35,940 bases of DNA, taken from the NCBI GenBank assembly GCA_927443345.1, contig CAKMKJ010000049.1, positions 1-35,940 of the forward strand, given 5' to 3'. This DNA is from an uncultured Anaerolineaceae bacterium (GTDB lineage: Bacteria; Chloroflexota; Anaerolineae; Anaerolineales; Anaerolineaceae). Below, piece by piece: positions 18,167 through 25,893 of this stretch; position 1 is the stretch's first letter, and each line of letters opens with the position of its first letter. Both the position numbers and the translations under genes were made by a program. Below the pieces are notes generated by a model. That model saw nothing but the letters and a program-made list of their open reading frames with translations. It was not told where the DNA came from and made no database searches.

Positions 18167-18964
18167 GTGCTCTTTGTTGATACGCACTGCCACTTGAATT
18201 TTGAACCTTTTCAAGAAAACGTATACCAAATTGTGGAACGTGCACAAGAAGCTGGTGTTAAAAGGATAGTTGTCCCTGGCATTGATCTAGTCACAAGCAG
18301 AAAAGCCGTTGAATTGGCAGTGAAATTTGATTGTATTTATGCCGCTGTGGGTATCCATCCCAACGAAGCGGAAAAATTTGATGATAGCCAGATAAAGGCT
18401 CTTGAAGTCATGCTAAGTGAGCCAAAAGTTGTTGCTATTGGCGAAATTGGACTCGATTTCTATCATCACCCGGAAAATGCTGGCTTTCAAGACAAACTGC
18501 TGGATTCCATGTTGGCTCTAGCGAAAAACCATCATAAACCGGTAATTCTTCACAGTAGAAACGCATTAGATGCTTTGTTGGTAAAGATTAAACAATGGAT
18601 TGTCGATCAACAACCTAATAACAACGCGTATTTAGGTATATTTCACGGGTTTGAAGGAAACTCTGCCCAAGCCAAAGAAATAAGATCCATGAAAATGGCT
18701 ATCGGTGTCGGCGGACCCATCACCTTCAAAAATGCGCACGATAAACATATAATGGTAACTGAACTTGGCCTTGAGAATCTGGTATTAGAAACAGATTCGC
18801 CACTGCTCTCGCCCCATCCTTATCGGGGTCAAACCAATGAACCTTTCCGGATTCCTTTGATTGCAGAAAAGATCGCTTCATTACTGAAAATACCAACAGA
18901 AAAAGTAAGTGAAATTACGAATCAGAACGCACAATCTTTATTTAGATGGGACGAAATCAATTGA
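18167..18964 (+). CDS. TatD-family metal-dependent deoxyribonuclease
   Basis: 265-residue TIM-barrel hydrolase of the TatD/YcfH family (3'-5' DNase; D-aminoacyl-tRNA deacylase activity is also reported in the family). Metal-binding residues are visible in DTHCHLNF, GEIGLDFYHH (Glu), ILHSRNA (His), FHGFEGN (His) and ETDSPLLSPHPYRG (Asp). The start is GTG at 18167, two bases after the mutase stop; no ATG fits, because the first residues are already the metal motif. It overlaps the prenyltransferase gene by 19 bases. Confidence 0.93.
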   Translation: MLFVDTHCHLNFEPFQENVYQIVERAQEAGVKRIVVPGIDLVTSRKAVELAVKFDCIYAAVGIHPNEAEKFDDSQIKALEVMLSEPKVVAIGEIGLDFYHHPENAGFQDKLLDSMLALAKNHHKPVILHSRNALDALLVKIKQWIVDQQPNNNAYLGIFHGFEGNSAQAKEIRSMKMAIGVGGPITFKNAHDKHIMVTELGLENLVLETDSPLLSPHPYRGQTNEPFRIPLIAEKIASLLKIPTEKVSEITNQNAQSLFRWDEIN

Positions 18965-19932
18965 TTTCTACGACAACAACTTTACCCGAGATTCAAGCAG
19001 GCATCGAAGCAGTAGAAAAGCTAATGCGCACGCAGGCGGATGACTATAATGGTGACCTGAAATCCGCTCTCTCATTACTTCTCTCCTCAGGTGGCAAACG
19101 CATTCGCCCAAGAATTATTTTATTATTAGGAAGAATCCTAAAAGCCAATGAAGATACATTAATCACCCTGGCTTCAGCGATTGAGTTATTACATACAGCA
19201 ACACTGGTTCATGATGACTTGATTGATGGCGCTTTATTGCGCAGAGGTGTTGCCACACTCAATTCCAAGTGGTCTGCTGCAGCAACGGTCTTAACCGGTG
19301 ATTTCATTTTTGCCAGCGCAGCGTATTTAGCCGCAAAAACCAACTCAATTGAGGTTATGAAGGTTTTTTCAACAACCCTAATGACCATAGTAAATGGTGA
19401 AGTGAATCAACTTTTTAACTCGCGATGTAACACCAGCAAATCTGATTATTACAAACGAATTTATGCCAAAACTGCATCCTTGTTTGAAGCTGCCACACAT
19501 ACCACATCCATTCTCAGTCCCGTTTCTGACTTGGATCGTGACCGCATGCGAAGATTTGGATATGAACTTGGCATGGCTTTTCAGATTGTAGATGACGTGC
19601 TGGATTATTCAGGTGATCAAGCGGTGGTAGGCAAACCGGTTGGCGGTGACCTTCGTCAAGGTCTCGTAACCCTTCCCATGCTTTACTTCATTGAGTCTAA
19701 TCCACAAAATGAAGTTGTCCAATCCTTGCTTCAAGGTAAATGCATTGAAGATGATCAAGCTGTGGACAATGTCATCCAGGCGATCCTAACAAGTTCAGCC
19801 ATTGAACACTCTTTAAACGAAGCCGAACAATTTGCCAAACGCGCCCTTGATTTGATTGCTGATCTACCTGCATCTCCGTATAAAGATGAGCTCGTTTATC
19901 TGACAGAAACCAGTATTGTACGTAAGAACTAA
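18946..19932 (+). CDS. Polyprenyl diphosphate synthase (trans-isoprenyl type)
   Basis: Head-to-tail isoprenoid chain-elongating enzyme, about 328 residues. It has the GGKRIRPR substrate motif, first aspartate-rich motif HDDLIDGALLRRG, second motif VDDVLDYSGD and the closing KPVGGDLRQGLVTLP. It supplies a polyprenyl diphosphate for quinone side chains or lipid carriers; the residues before the first aspartate motif (LLHTATLVH) suggest a medium or long chain, but length is not certain. The start may be ATG 18946 (inside tatD) or TTG 18961; neither has a clear ribosome binding site, and coupling to tatD translation is likely. Confidence 0.93.
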   Translation: MGRNQLISTTTTLPEIQAGIEAVEKLMRTQADDYNGDLKSALSLLLSSGGKRIRPRIILLLGRILKANEDTLITLASAIELLHTATLVHDDLIDGALLRRGVATLNSKWSAAATVLTGDFIFASAAYLAAKTNSIEVMKVFSTTLMTIVNGEVNQLFNSRCNTSKSDYYKRIYAKTASLFEAATHTTSILSPVSDLDRDRMRRFGYELGMAFQIVDDVLDYSGDQAVVGKPVGGDLRQGLVTLPMLYFIESNPQNEVVQSLLQGKCIEDDQAVDNVIQAILTSSAIEHSLNEAEQFAKRALDLIADLPASPYKDELVYLTETSIVRKN

Positions 19933-19950
19933 CTCTGAACCTTTAAAAAC

Positions 19951-19974
19951 AAAAAGCCGCTTTAGCGGCTTTAG
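19951..19974 (-). terminator. Terminator of tRNA-Leu transcript
   Basis: An 8-bp stem (19953-19960 with 19965-19972) with a 4-base loop. On the minus strand it is followed by TTTTTGTTTTT, directly past the tRNA 3' end. On the plus strand it may weakly end the prenyltransferase message. Confidence 0.8.
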
Positions 19975-19977
19975 TAG

Positions 19978-20059
19978 TGCGCTGAGAGGGACTTGAACCC
20001 TCACGCCTTGCGGCACATGGCCCTCAACCATGCCTGTCTGCCAATTCCAGCACCAGCGC
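19978..20059 (-). tRNA. tRNA-Leu (anticodon GAG)
   Basis: Class II tRNA of 82 bases read on the minus strand. Acceptor stem GCGCTGG pairs with TCAGCGC (last pair G-U) and discriminator A follows. Anticodon stem CATGG/CCATG has loop TTGAGGG, giving anticodon GAG (reads CUC and CUU). The long variable arm is closed around TGCCGCAAGGC. The T-arm GAGGG-TTCAAGT-CCCTC is perfect. The 3' CCA is not encoded. Confidence 0.95.
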
Positions 20060-20071
20060 GACAACTTGACT

Positions 20072-20099
20072 ATTATAACTGGCAACGTGGTAGTGTCAA
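20072..20099 (-). promoter_or_regulatory. Near-consensus promoter of tRNA-Leu
   Basis: Minus strand: TTGACA (20094-20099), 16-base spacer, TATAAT (20072-20077). Both hexamers are perfect. The tRNA 5' end lies 12 bases downstream of the -10, so the primary leader is only a few bases. The promoter overlaps the region ahead of plsX on the other strand. Confidence 0.9.
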
Positions 20100-20142
20100 G
20101 CATATCCGTTGGCAGCCAAAGTATTTTAAAAAAGAGGAAATC

Positions 20143-21165
20143 ATGACAATTATTCTTGATGCAATGGGAAGCGATGACTATCCCGAACCCGAAATTTTAG
20201 CAGCCATTGAACTGCAAAAAATGGGCGAAGATGTACTGCTGGTCGGCAGCCAGGAGATTATAAAACAGCATCAATCCAAACTTGGTCTTGATCATATCAA
20301 AATACAAGTCTTTGATGCTCCTGATATTGTTGAGATGACCGATAAACCGGTGGAATCCGCCCGAAAAAAACCCAACAACTCCATGGCAGTCGGTTTAAAC
20401 CTGGTCAAAGAAGGCAAAGCTGAAGCCTTCGTTACAGCCGGCAACACAGGTGCTGCCTATTTCAATTCAGTCACCATTCTCAAGCGACTCTCGGGCATAT
20501 CCCGTCCAGCACTCACCGCAATCATCCCCGTGAAAAATCGCAAATGCGTATTCTTGGATACCGGCGCAAATGCAGACTGCCGTCCTGAATTTTTACTGGA
20601 ATTTGCAGTCATGGGCAGCACCTATGCAGGCATACTTTTCAACACTGACGCCGCAAAGGTCGGTTTACTCTCTAATGGCGAAGAAGCTGGCAAAGGCAAC
20701 CAACTGGTCAGGGATGCCTATCCACTGCTTCAGAATAGTGGTCTAAACTTTTACGGCAACGTTGAACCTAAAGAAGTTTATGCCGGTCATGTAGATGTTG
20801 TTGTTGCAGACGGTTTTTCTGGCAATGTTTTTATCAAATCCAGTGAATCTGTGGCAAAATTGATTCTGGATATTCTTAAAGAAGGCATTTCATCGCGCTT
20901 TTTGAGTAAAATTGGTTATCTGTTGGCCAAACCAGCTTTTTCGTCACTCAAGAAAATGATGGATCCATCAGAAACAGGTGCTGGCATTCTTCTGGGAGTC
21001 AACGGTCTCGTATTTATAGGCCACGGTCGTTCTGATGCACGTGCTTTGATCTCGGCCGTAAAACTTGCACGTAGCACAATCGACAAAGGTCTTATGGAAT
21101 CCATGCGCACTGAAATCCAGGCCAAATTATCACAACCCTCGCTTTCATCAGAAGAAAAAGGATAA
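20143..21165 (+). CDS. plsX: Phosphate acyltransferase PlsX
   Basis: Peripheral membrane enzyme that converts acyl-ACP to acyl-phosphate, the donor for PlsY in phospholipid synthesis. It has 340 residues, as usual. The N-terminal DAMGSDDYPEPEI corresponds to the family's DAMGGD motif. Also visible are NSMAVGLNLVKEG, AGNTGAAYF, LLSNGEEAGKGN, VADGFSGNVFIKS and a C-terminal GRSDARALISAVKLA. The ATG at 20143 is chosen because GAGG precedes it and because the longer frame (from 19993) would run antisense through tRNA-Leu. No fabH or acpP follows, unlike the arrangement in many bacteria. Confidence 0.95.
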   Translation: MTIILDAMGSDDYPEPEILAAIELQKMGEDVLLVGSQEIIKQHQSKLGLDHIKIQVFDAPDIVEMTDKPVESARKKPNNSMAVGLNLVKEGKAEAFVTAGNTGAAYFNSVTILKRLSGISRPALTAIIPVKNRKCVFLDTGANADCRPEFLLEFAVMGSTYAGILFNTDAAKVGLLSNGEEAGKGNQLVRDAYPLLQNSGLNFYGNVEPKEVYAGHVDVVVADGFSGNVFIKSSESVAKLILDILKEGISSRFLSKIGYLLAKPAFSSLKKMMDPSETGAGILLGVNGLVFIGHGRSDARALISAVKLARSTIDKGLMESMRTEIQAKLSQPSLSSEEKG

Positions 21166-21167
21166 TC

Positions 21168-21866
21168 ATGAAAATTGTCTCAAACGAAAAATTGATCAAG
21201 CGTAACACTCGAATTGGCAATATAACTTCCTTGGCCTCTGTAGCTGTCCTTGGCGTGGGTATGTATTTTTCTTTCAAAGATGTGGATGGCCAGTACCTGC
21301 CTTTGACCTTTTCATCTTTGATAGTAGGGTTCCTGCTCTTTCAGGTCGGTAATTTTTATATGAACCGTTTTGGCAAATCACCCCGCCCTGACCAGAAAAT
21401 CAGTGCCGCCCTCAAAGGTATGGATGATAAATATACCCTCTATCACTTCACAACCAACATTCCCCATTTGTTGGTCGGACCAAGCGGCATTTATTGCCTT
21501 TTACCCTATAACCAACCCGGGACAATTGCCTATAATGCAACAAAAAATCGCTGGAAGCAAACTGGCGGCAATTTCTTCTTAAAAACCTTTGGTGGCGATA
21601 GTCTGGGACGTCCTGATTTGGATGCTAATTATGCTATTTCTGATATCACCAAATATTTTGAAAAGAAGGGTGTTGACCTTGGAACCACGGTACCTGATCC
21701 TATTCTGGTATTCGTAAATGATAAGGTCACGCTAAACTCTGAAGGTTATGCAGGTGGCGCTGTTACCGCAGATAAACTCAAAGAGTACATCAGAAAACGT
21801 GCTAAAACTGCGCCATTAACCCCTGAATTATTAACCACGATTTCACAAAAATTAGACTCGAAGTAA
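21168..21866 (+). CDS. Membrane protein with NERD-like domain
   Basis: 232 residues. Two hydrophobic helices (about 18-38 and 44-62) are followed by a soluble domain. The segment LYHFTTNIPHLLVGPSGIY, then YNQPGTIAYN and NRWKQ, resembles the core of NERD (nuclease-related) domains: a hydrophobic-x-His-hydrophobic-hydrophobic-hydrophobic-GP-x-G strand, then strands ending in a Trp. The catalytic Glu/Lys pattern of active nucleases is not evident, so this may be a non-catalytic relative. It begins 2 bases after the plsX stop and is probably co-transcribed. Function unknown. Confidence 0.7.
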   Translation: MKIVSNEKLIKRNTRIGNITSLASVAVLGVGMYFSFKDVDGQYLPLTFSSLIVGFLLFQVGNFYMNRFGKSPRPDQKISAALKGMDDKYTLYHFTTNIPHLLVGPSGIYCLLPYNQPGTIAYNATKNRWKQTGGNFFLKTFGGDSLGRPDLDANYAISDITKYFEKKGVDLGTTVPDPILVFVNDKVTLNSEGYAGGAVTADKLKEYIRKRAKTAPLTPELLTTISQKLDSK

Positions 21867-21868
21867 AA

Positions 21869-21899
21869 ATATCCTGAATTAATTCTAAATTCAGGATAT
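21869..21899. terminator. Hairpin 1 between NERD-like and pseudouridine synthase genes
   Basis: A perfect 12-bp stem (21869-21880 with 21888-21899) and 7-base loop directly after the NERD-like stop. On the minus strand it is followed by TTTTTAC, so it may also end the pseudouridine synthase message. Confidence 0.7.
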
Positions 21900-21916
21900 C
21901 CTTCATTTTTATTTGC

Positions 21917-21949
21917 AGAGGAGGTTCGTGAACCTCCTCTATTTTTATT
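21917..21949 (+). terminator. Hairpin 2, terminator with 11-bp perfect stem
   Basis: AGAGGAGGTTC and its exact reverse complement are separated by 2 bases (21917-21940) and followed by ATTTTTATT on the plus strand. With hairpin 1 it forms a tandem stop between converging genes. Confidence 0.8.
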
Positions 21950-23168
21950 GTTGTTCGTCTTTTTTGGTCGTTCTTCTTGGGCTGCGCACGGTTGTACTTC
22001 GCGTTCCAGTCGAATGAGCTGAGTTACCACTAGCACCACGAGAACTAGTGCGAGGTGGACGCGAACCGCTGCCAGTAGGTCTTCGCGGGCTGCGATTACC
22101 TACGGCACCTGGTTTACCCGAATTACTCCGTTTGCCGTCGTTATAAGTACTTTTTTCTTCAGGGCTGAAAGAATCAGTTTTGCGTGAGCCACTGTTGTAG
22201 GTACTGGTGGTGCTCCGTGTGCTTCGCGAACCAGAAGGTCGCGAAGCAGATGGTCGCGCACTTGAAGGACGCGTACCGGTAGGTTTTGTGCCAGTTGGGC
22301 GTTCGCTGCTTCGGTCAACACTTTGCGGTGTCCGGCTGCTCGGCCTTGGTTTTGAAAAATCGTTACGTTTTGTTGCTTCTTCAGGGTCAGTTTTTGTGTA
22401 TGATCTGGCTGCCCCCATTCTTCTTGGGGTTTTTAAAAGCCGGGGCGGTCGTGAAGTGTCTTTCAATGCCCCAATCTCTTCACTGGTAAGCGGCCTATAA
22501 TCGCCGGTTTTCAACTTTCCCAGTCTTAATGTGGCAATTCTGGTACGCACTAACTTGACGACAAACAAACCAGTTAACTTTGCAGTTTCACGAATTTGAC
22601 GTTTGTGTCCTTCTTTCAAGATCACGCGAATCCAGGTTCCCTTACCTGCTGTTCCTTCAACAGTGACACTTGCCGGTGACGTTCTGTGTCCATCTTCCAA
22701 CACCACACCTCGGCGCCAAATTTCCATTTGTTTGACATCGGGATGAGTTGCCACCAATACACGGTATTCTTTCTCATGTTGATAGCGTGGATGCGTCAAT
22801 TTATTGACCATGTCGCCATCATTGGTGAGTATAACAAGTCCTTCGCTTTCGTAATCAAGTCGTCCAACGACTGCTAAATCTGAGGCACCCTCGACCATAT
22901 TAAAAACTGTTCGCCGGGTATCTTCATCATAGACTTTATCGCATAGAACAAACCTGGGTTTGTAGTAAGCGATATAGCGTAACTGAAGTTCTGTAGGCAA
23001 TGTCTTACCATCAACTGTGATGGTATCTGATTCAGCATCTGCTTTTTCGCCTAAAAGGACGGTTTTGCCATTAACTGTAACTCGACCTGTGGTAATTAGA
23101 TCTTCACAAGATCTTCGCGAACCGAAACCGGCCCGTGCCAGAATTTTTTGTACTCTTTCTTCAACCAT
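21945..23168 (-). CDS. rRNA pseudouridine synthase (RluB/RsuA family) with long disordered tail
   Basis: 407 residues. Residues 1-60 form an S4 RNA-binding domain (RVQKILARAGFGSRRSCEDL) and 65-235 the RsuA-type catalytic domain with Asp105 in GRLDYESEGLVILTNDGD and the HKRQIRE motif. The remaining ~170 residues (from about 237) are low-complexity Arg/Ser/Thr/Pro/Gly sequence, including a pentapeptide repeat [R/K]P[S/T]xx at about 290-314. Ordinary family members end near 240-250, so the tail is a large addition, probably disordered and RNA-binding. The exact target base (23S U2605 for RluB) is inferred from family. The start is 3 bases after scpB, an arrangement common in bacteria. Confidence 0.93.
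   Translation of the reverse strand: MVEERVQKILARAGFGSRRSCEDLITTGRVTVNGKTVLLGEKADAESDTITVDGKTLPTELQLRYIAYYKPRFVLCDKVYDEDTRRTVFNMVEGASDLAVVGRLDYESEGLVILTNDGDMVNKLTHPRYQHEKEYRVLVATHPDVKQMEIWRRGVVLEDGHRTSPASVTVEGTAGKGTWIRVILKEGHKRQIRETAKLTGLFVVKLVRTRIATLRLGKLKTGDYRPLTSEEIGALKDTSRPPRLLKTPRRMGAARSYTKTDPEEATKRNDFSKPRPSSRTPQSVDRSSERPTGTKPTGTRPSSARPSASRPSGSRSTRSTTSTYNSGSRKTDSFSPEEKSTYNDGKRSNSGKPGAVGNRSPRRPTGSGSRPPRTSSRGASGNSAHSTGTRSTTVRSPRRTTKKDEQQ
22212..22301 (-). repeat. 15-bp coding tandem repeat in the pseudouridine synthase tail
   Basis: About six imperfect 15-bp units encode RPTGT, KPTGT, RPSSA, RPSAS, RPSGS and RSTRS (residues 290-319). The protein period is better kept than the DNA sequence, which implies selection on the Arg-Pro spacing or recent slippage followed by drift. 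Confidence 0.75.
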
Positions 23169-23171
23169 TAG

Positions 23172-23744
23172 TTAATCCTTCAAAAGGGTGTTTCTGGATT
23201 GCTCTGATTCGGGTTCTTCCACATCATATGGCGGAAGTTGTTCCAATGAATTTAAGCCAAAATGCTGCAAGAAATCAACAGTTGTTGAAAACAAAATCGG
23301 ACGCCCCGGTCCATCTGCCCTTCCTACTTCCTGGATCAACCCTTTAGATAATAAGCTCTTAATCACACCGTCACTGCTGACACCTCGAATCGCATCAATG
23401 CCAGGTCTTGTAATCGGTTGTTTATACGCAATAATAGCCATGGTTTCAAGTCCGGCACGTGATAAGCGTTGTGTTGATTCAATGCCCAAAAACTTTTCTA
23501 CATCACCTGCGTATTCAGCAGCAGTTGTAAGCTGATAGCGTCCTCCATTACTTTGAATTGCAATCCCACGTCTGCCAGAATATTCCTGCTGAAGCTGCAC
23601 CATCGCAGATTCAACCTCCTTTGACGGGATCGTCAACGCTTCACTAATTTGTGAAACGGTGGCAGGACCCGATGCCACAAAGAGGAGGGCCTCAATGCGT
23701 GGGATGTGATTTGTTACAGTCATTTCAGGTGATTGATCAGTCAT
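23172..23744 (-). CDS. scpB: Segregation and condensation protein B
   Basis: Partner of ScpA and SMC in the bacterial condensin, built of two winged-helix domains. It has 190 residues, the usual size. Family signatures seen are IEALLFVASGPATVSQIS near the N-terminus, ETMAIIAYKQPITRPGIDAIRGVSSDGVIKSLL split across the second winged helix, and LIQEVGRADGPGRPILFSTT. scpA is not in the window; the gene downstream is the pseudouridine synthase. The leader is short, without a clear Shine-Dalgarno sequence. A symmetrical ATTATAAT box lies about 37 bases upstream. Confidence 0.95.
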   Translation of the reverse strand: MTDQSPEMTVTNHIPRIEALLFVASGPATVSQISEALTIPSKEVESAMVQLQQEYSGRRGIAIQSNGGRYQLTTAAEYAGDVEKFLGIESTQRLSRAGLETMAIIAYKQPITRPGIDAIRGVSSDGVIKSLLSKGLIQEVGRADGPGRPILFSTTVDFLQHFGLNSLEQLPPYDVEEPESEQSRNTLLKD

Positions 23745-23752
23745 GCTATAAT
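23744..23752 (+). promoter_or_regulatory. Extended -10 box overlapping the scpB start
   Basis: Plus-strand TGCTATAAT (23744-23752) lies against the scpB start codon and could drive the lipoprotein gene with a leader of about 55 bases. It competes as candidate with the symmetrical box at 23782-23789. Confidence 0.45.
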
Positions 23753-23781
23753 TGCAAAGTTAAGAAATAATTTAGCGCTTC

Positions 23782-23789
23782 ATTATAAT
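23782..23789. promoter_or_regulatory. Symmetrical -10 box ATTATAAT between scpB and the lipoprotein gene
   Basis: Self-complementary octamer giving TATAAT on both strands, 23 bases ahead of the TTG start of the lipoprotein gene and 37 bases ahead of scpB. It is the second occurrence in the window of this octamer between divergent genes. Confidence 0.55.
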
Positions 23790-23812
23790 CTAATAATTGG
23801 TTTGATACTATT

Positions 23813-25366
23813 TTGACACGAAAAATCCTCTTTCTCACCTCTATATTTTTGGTATTTTTATCTGGCTGCGATATTTTGTCCACAGGTAAAAATATCAACG
23901 TTGTAATTGTAGATTATGCTTCTCAAAAAACGTTGAGCGTTCCATCAGGCAGCAGCGTAAAGCAAGCAATTGAACTCGCTGGTATATCTCTCAATGGTCT
24001 TGACAAAACCAATCCCATCAGCACTACCCTTCTATCTGAAAACACTACCATTACCATTACCCGTGTTACTGAAGAATTCTCCATTGAACAATCCATTGTT
24101 CCGTTTGAACAGCAAACGGTTAAAAATGAATCACTTCCAGAGGGGCAATCTGTTTTAATTCAGGCCGGCTCGAATGGCATTCAGCAAAACACATATCGCA
24201 TCCTTTTCGAAAATGACGTTGAAACATCAAGAACCTTCGTTAGTAGTGAAATTACTCAGGCTGCCAAACCAGAAATTCTCATGATTGGGGTTCAATCTCC
24301 ATTCACGCCACAAACCATTTCAGGTATGATCGCTTACATCTCTTCTTCAAACGCATGGATTATGGAAGACAGTACAATCAACCGCCGCCTGGTGGTATCC
24401 ACCGCTGATCTTGATGGCCGTGTATTTTCGGTATCACCAGATCGTGAATGGCTGCTATTCTCGCGCCTTTCTACTGAAGAAGGACTCATCAATACCTTAT
24501 GGGTCGTTAATTTGAACGCTGAGTCTCCTGAGCCCATTAGCACAGGCATTTCTAACGTGGTCAACTATGCAGATTGGGTTCCCGGCAGAGGACGCACATT
24601 CGCTTTTTCTACCGTTGATCCAGTGCCTACTGCTCCAGGTTGGAATGCGAATAATGATCTGCTGCTTTATCGATTTGATGCCGACGGAAAACCGCTTGAA
24701 ACAAAAATGATTGTGGACAAGAATTCAGGTGGTATTTCTGGTTGGTGGGGTGCAAGCTACGAATGGTCTACTGATGGAAGTAAAGTAGCCTACACCAGAC
24801 CTGATTCCATTGGATTGGTTGACTTAGATTCTGGCGCGTTGATCCCCTTGGCAGAATACGATGTTTTTAACACAGGCAGTGATTGGGCATGGGTACCCGG
24901 CATAAAATGGTCACCAGACGATCAATCAATTTTCACAACGCTTCTACCAGGTTCTTCAAATGGCACATTCACAGTACCGACATTATCTGTAATATTGATC
25001 GACGCACAGAAAGTGATCAATCTTGTTCCCAACTGCGGATTATTCTGCTATCCCGCACCTTCACCGGTAAACAAAGAGGGACGTTATTCTGTCGCCTACC
25101 TTAGCGCTATCTTGCCAGATCAAAGCGAAACCAGCCGCTACAATCTCAAAGTCATTGATCGTGATGGCTCAAATCAACGCAAGTATTATCCCGATGAAGG
25201 GATTCAAGGTTTATTACCGCAAACCCTCAAATGGTCTCCATCATGGTCAGATGACCAACTTTTAGCCGGTATTGCTCAAGGCAATCTTATCCTGGTCAAT
25301 ACAGATCTGGGCTCTATCAAACAAATAACCGGAGACGGCTCCATCAGTAAAGTGGACTGGAAATAA
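23813..25366 (+). CDS. Lipoprotein with ubiquitin-like (DUF348-type), G5 and beta-propeller domains
   Basis: 517 residues. The signal peptide with lipobox FLSGC (Cys19) predicts a lipid-anchored extracytoplasmic protein. Residues 28-86 look like the small DUF348/ubiquitin-like fold that precedes G5 in YabE/resuscitation factors. Residues 86-160 match G5 (GQSVLIQAGSNGIQQNTYRI, IGVQSP), a domain tied to cell-wall or glycan binding. Residues 165-517 carry repeated blade-like segments with W-SPD or W-TDGSK turns (SPDREWLLFSR, WSTDGSKVAYTR, WSPDDQSIFTT, WSDDQLLAGIA), as in TolB/WD40-like propellers. No other start supports the signal peptide, so TTG 23813 is used although it lacks a ribosome binding site. 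Probably a surface binding or sensing protein; ligand unknown. Confidence 0.85.
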   Translation: MTRKILFLTSIFLVFLSGCDILSTGKNINVVIVDYASQKTLSVPSGSSVKQAIELAGISLNGLDKTNPISTTLLSENTTITITRVTEEFSIEQSIVPFEQQTVKNESLPEGQSVLIQAGSNGIQQNTYRILFENDVETSRTFVSSEITQAAKPEILMIGVQSPFTPQTISGMIAYISSSNAWIMEDSTINRRLVVSTADLDGRVFSVSPDREWLLFSRLSTEEGLINTLWVVNLNAESPEPISTGISNVVNYADWVPGRGRTFAFSTVDPVPTAPGWNANNDLLLYRFDADGKPLETKMIVDKNSGGISGWWGASYEWSTDGSKVAYTRPDSIGLVDLDSGALIPLAEYDVFNTGSDWAWVPGIKWSPDDQSIFTTLLPGSSNGTFTVPTLSVILIDAQKVINLVPNCGLFCYPAPSPVNKEGRYSVAYLSAILPDQSETSRYNLKVIDRDGSNQRKYYPDEGIQGLLPQTLKWSPSWSDDQLLAGIAQGNLILVNTDLGSIKQITGDGSISKVDWK

Positions 25367-25418
25367 AGCAATCATAACTTTTTAGGTTATTAAATTTATA
25401 TTTTTCGTTGGAGAATTC

Positions 25419-25874
25419 ATGAGTGTGATAAACAAAAAAAAAGAAATCAAACGTTTTATTAAATTTGGTATTGTCGGATTTACAGGATCTGTTATAGATT
25501 TTGGAGTTTTTAACCTTTTAACCATCGCCTTTGATGTTGCATCGATTGCCTCAAGCACAGTGTCTTTTGCTCTTGCTGTGATCAACAATTTTGTATTAAA
25601 CCGATTTTGGACCTATCCAGAAACCCGTCAAACCCCTATTTATAAGCCACTGGTTAAATTTATCATTGTGAGCTGTCTTGGTCTGGCCATCAGAATTCCG
25701 CTATTTGCATGGCTTGAAAAAGTGCTCATTCCTCTGGCTGAAAAAACCATCCCAAATGTGCTTACCCCCACCATCGTTGGACACAACCTTTCGCTTGCAA
25801 TAGTCATCGGCGTAGTTATGTTGTGGAATTTCTTTGTAAATCGTTTCTGGACCTTCAAAAGCGTCCCCGCATAA
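25419..25874 (+). CDS. GtrA-family membrane protein
   Basis: 151 residues with four hydrophobic helices. Family marks are FIKFGIVGFTGSVIDFGVF near the N-terminus and the twice-occurring VNRFWTF-type motif (NNFVLNRFWTYP and WNFFVNRFWTFK), which ends the second and fourth helices. GtrA proteins are thought to flip or position polyprenyl-phosphate sugars for surface glycosylation. TTGGAG precedes the ATG. Its role could connect to the GT-C enzymes at 30385-34721, although it is not in their operon. Confidence 0.92.
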   Translation: MSVINKKKEIKRFIKFGIVGFTGSVIDFGVFNLLTIAFDVASIASSTVSFALAVINNFVLNRFWTYPETRQTPIYKPLVKFIIVSCLGLAIRIPLFAWLEKVLIPLAEKTIPNVLTPTIVGHNLSLAIVIGVVMLWNFFVNRFWTFKSVPA

Positions 25875-25893
25875 GAGAACCCCGGAGTTATAT

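Noticed and set aside
19993-20142. N-terminal extension of plsX
   Set aside because: It would be translated from sequence antisense to tRNA-Leu and its promoter, while the ATG at 20143 has a ribosome binding site and matches the family start.
22100-22500. Open frames on both strands across the pseudouridine synthase tail
   Set aside because: They are by-products of the repetitive, stop-poor tail sequence; the minus-strand frame continuing from the catalytic domain is the real one.
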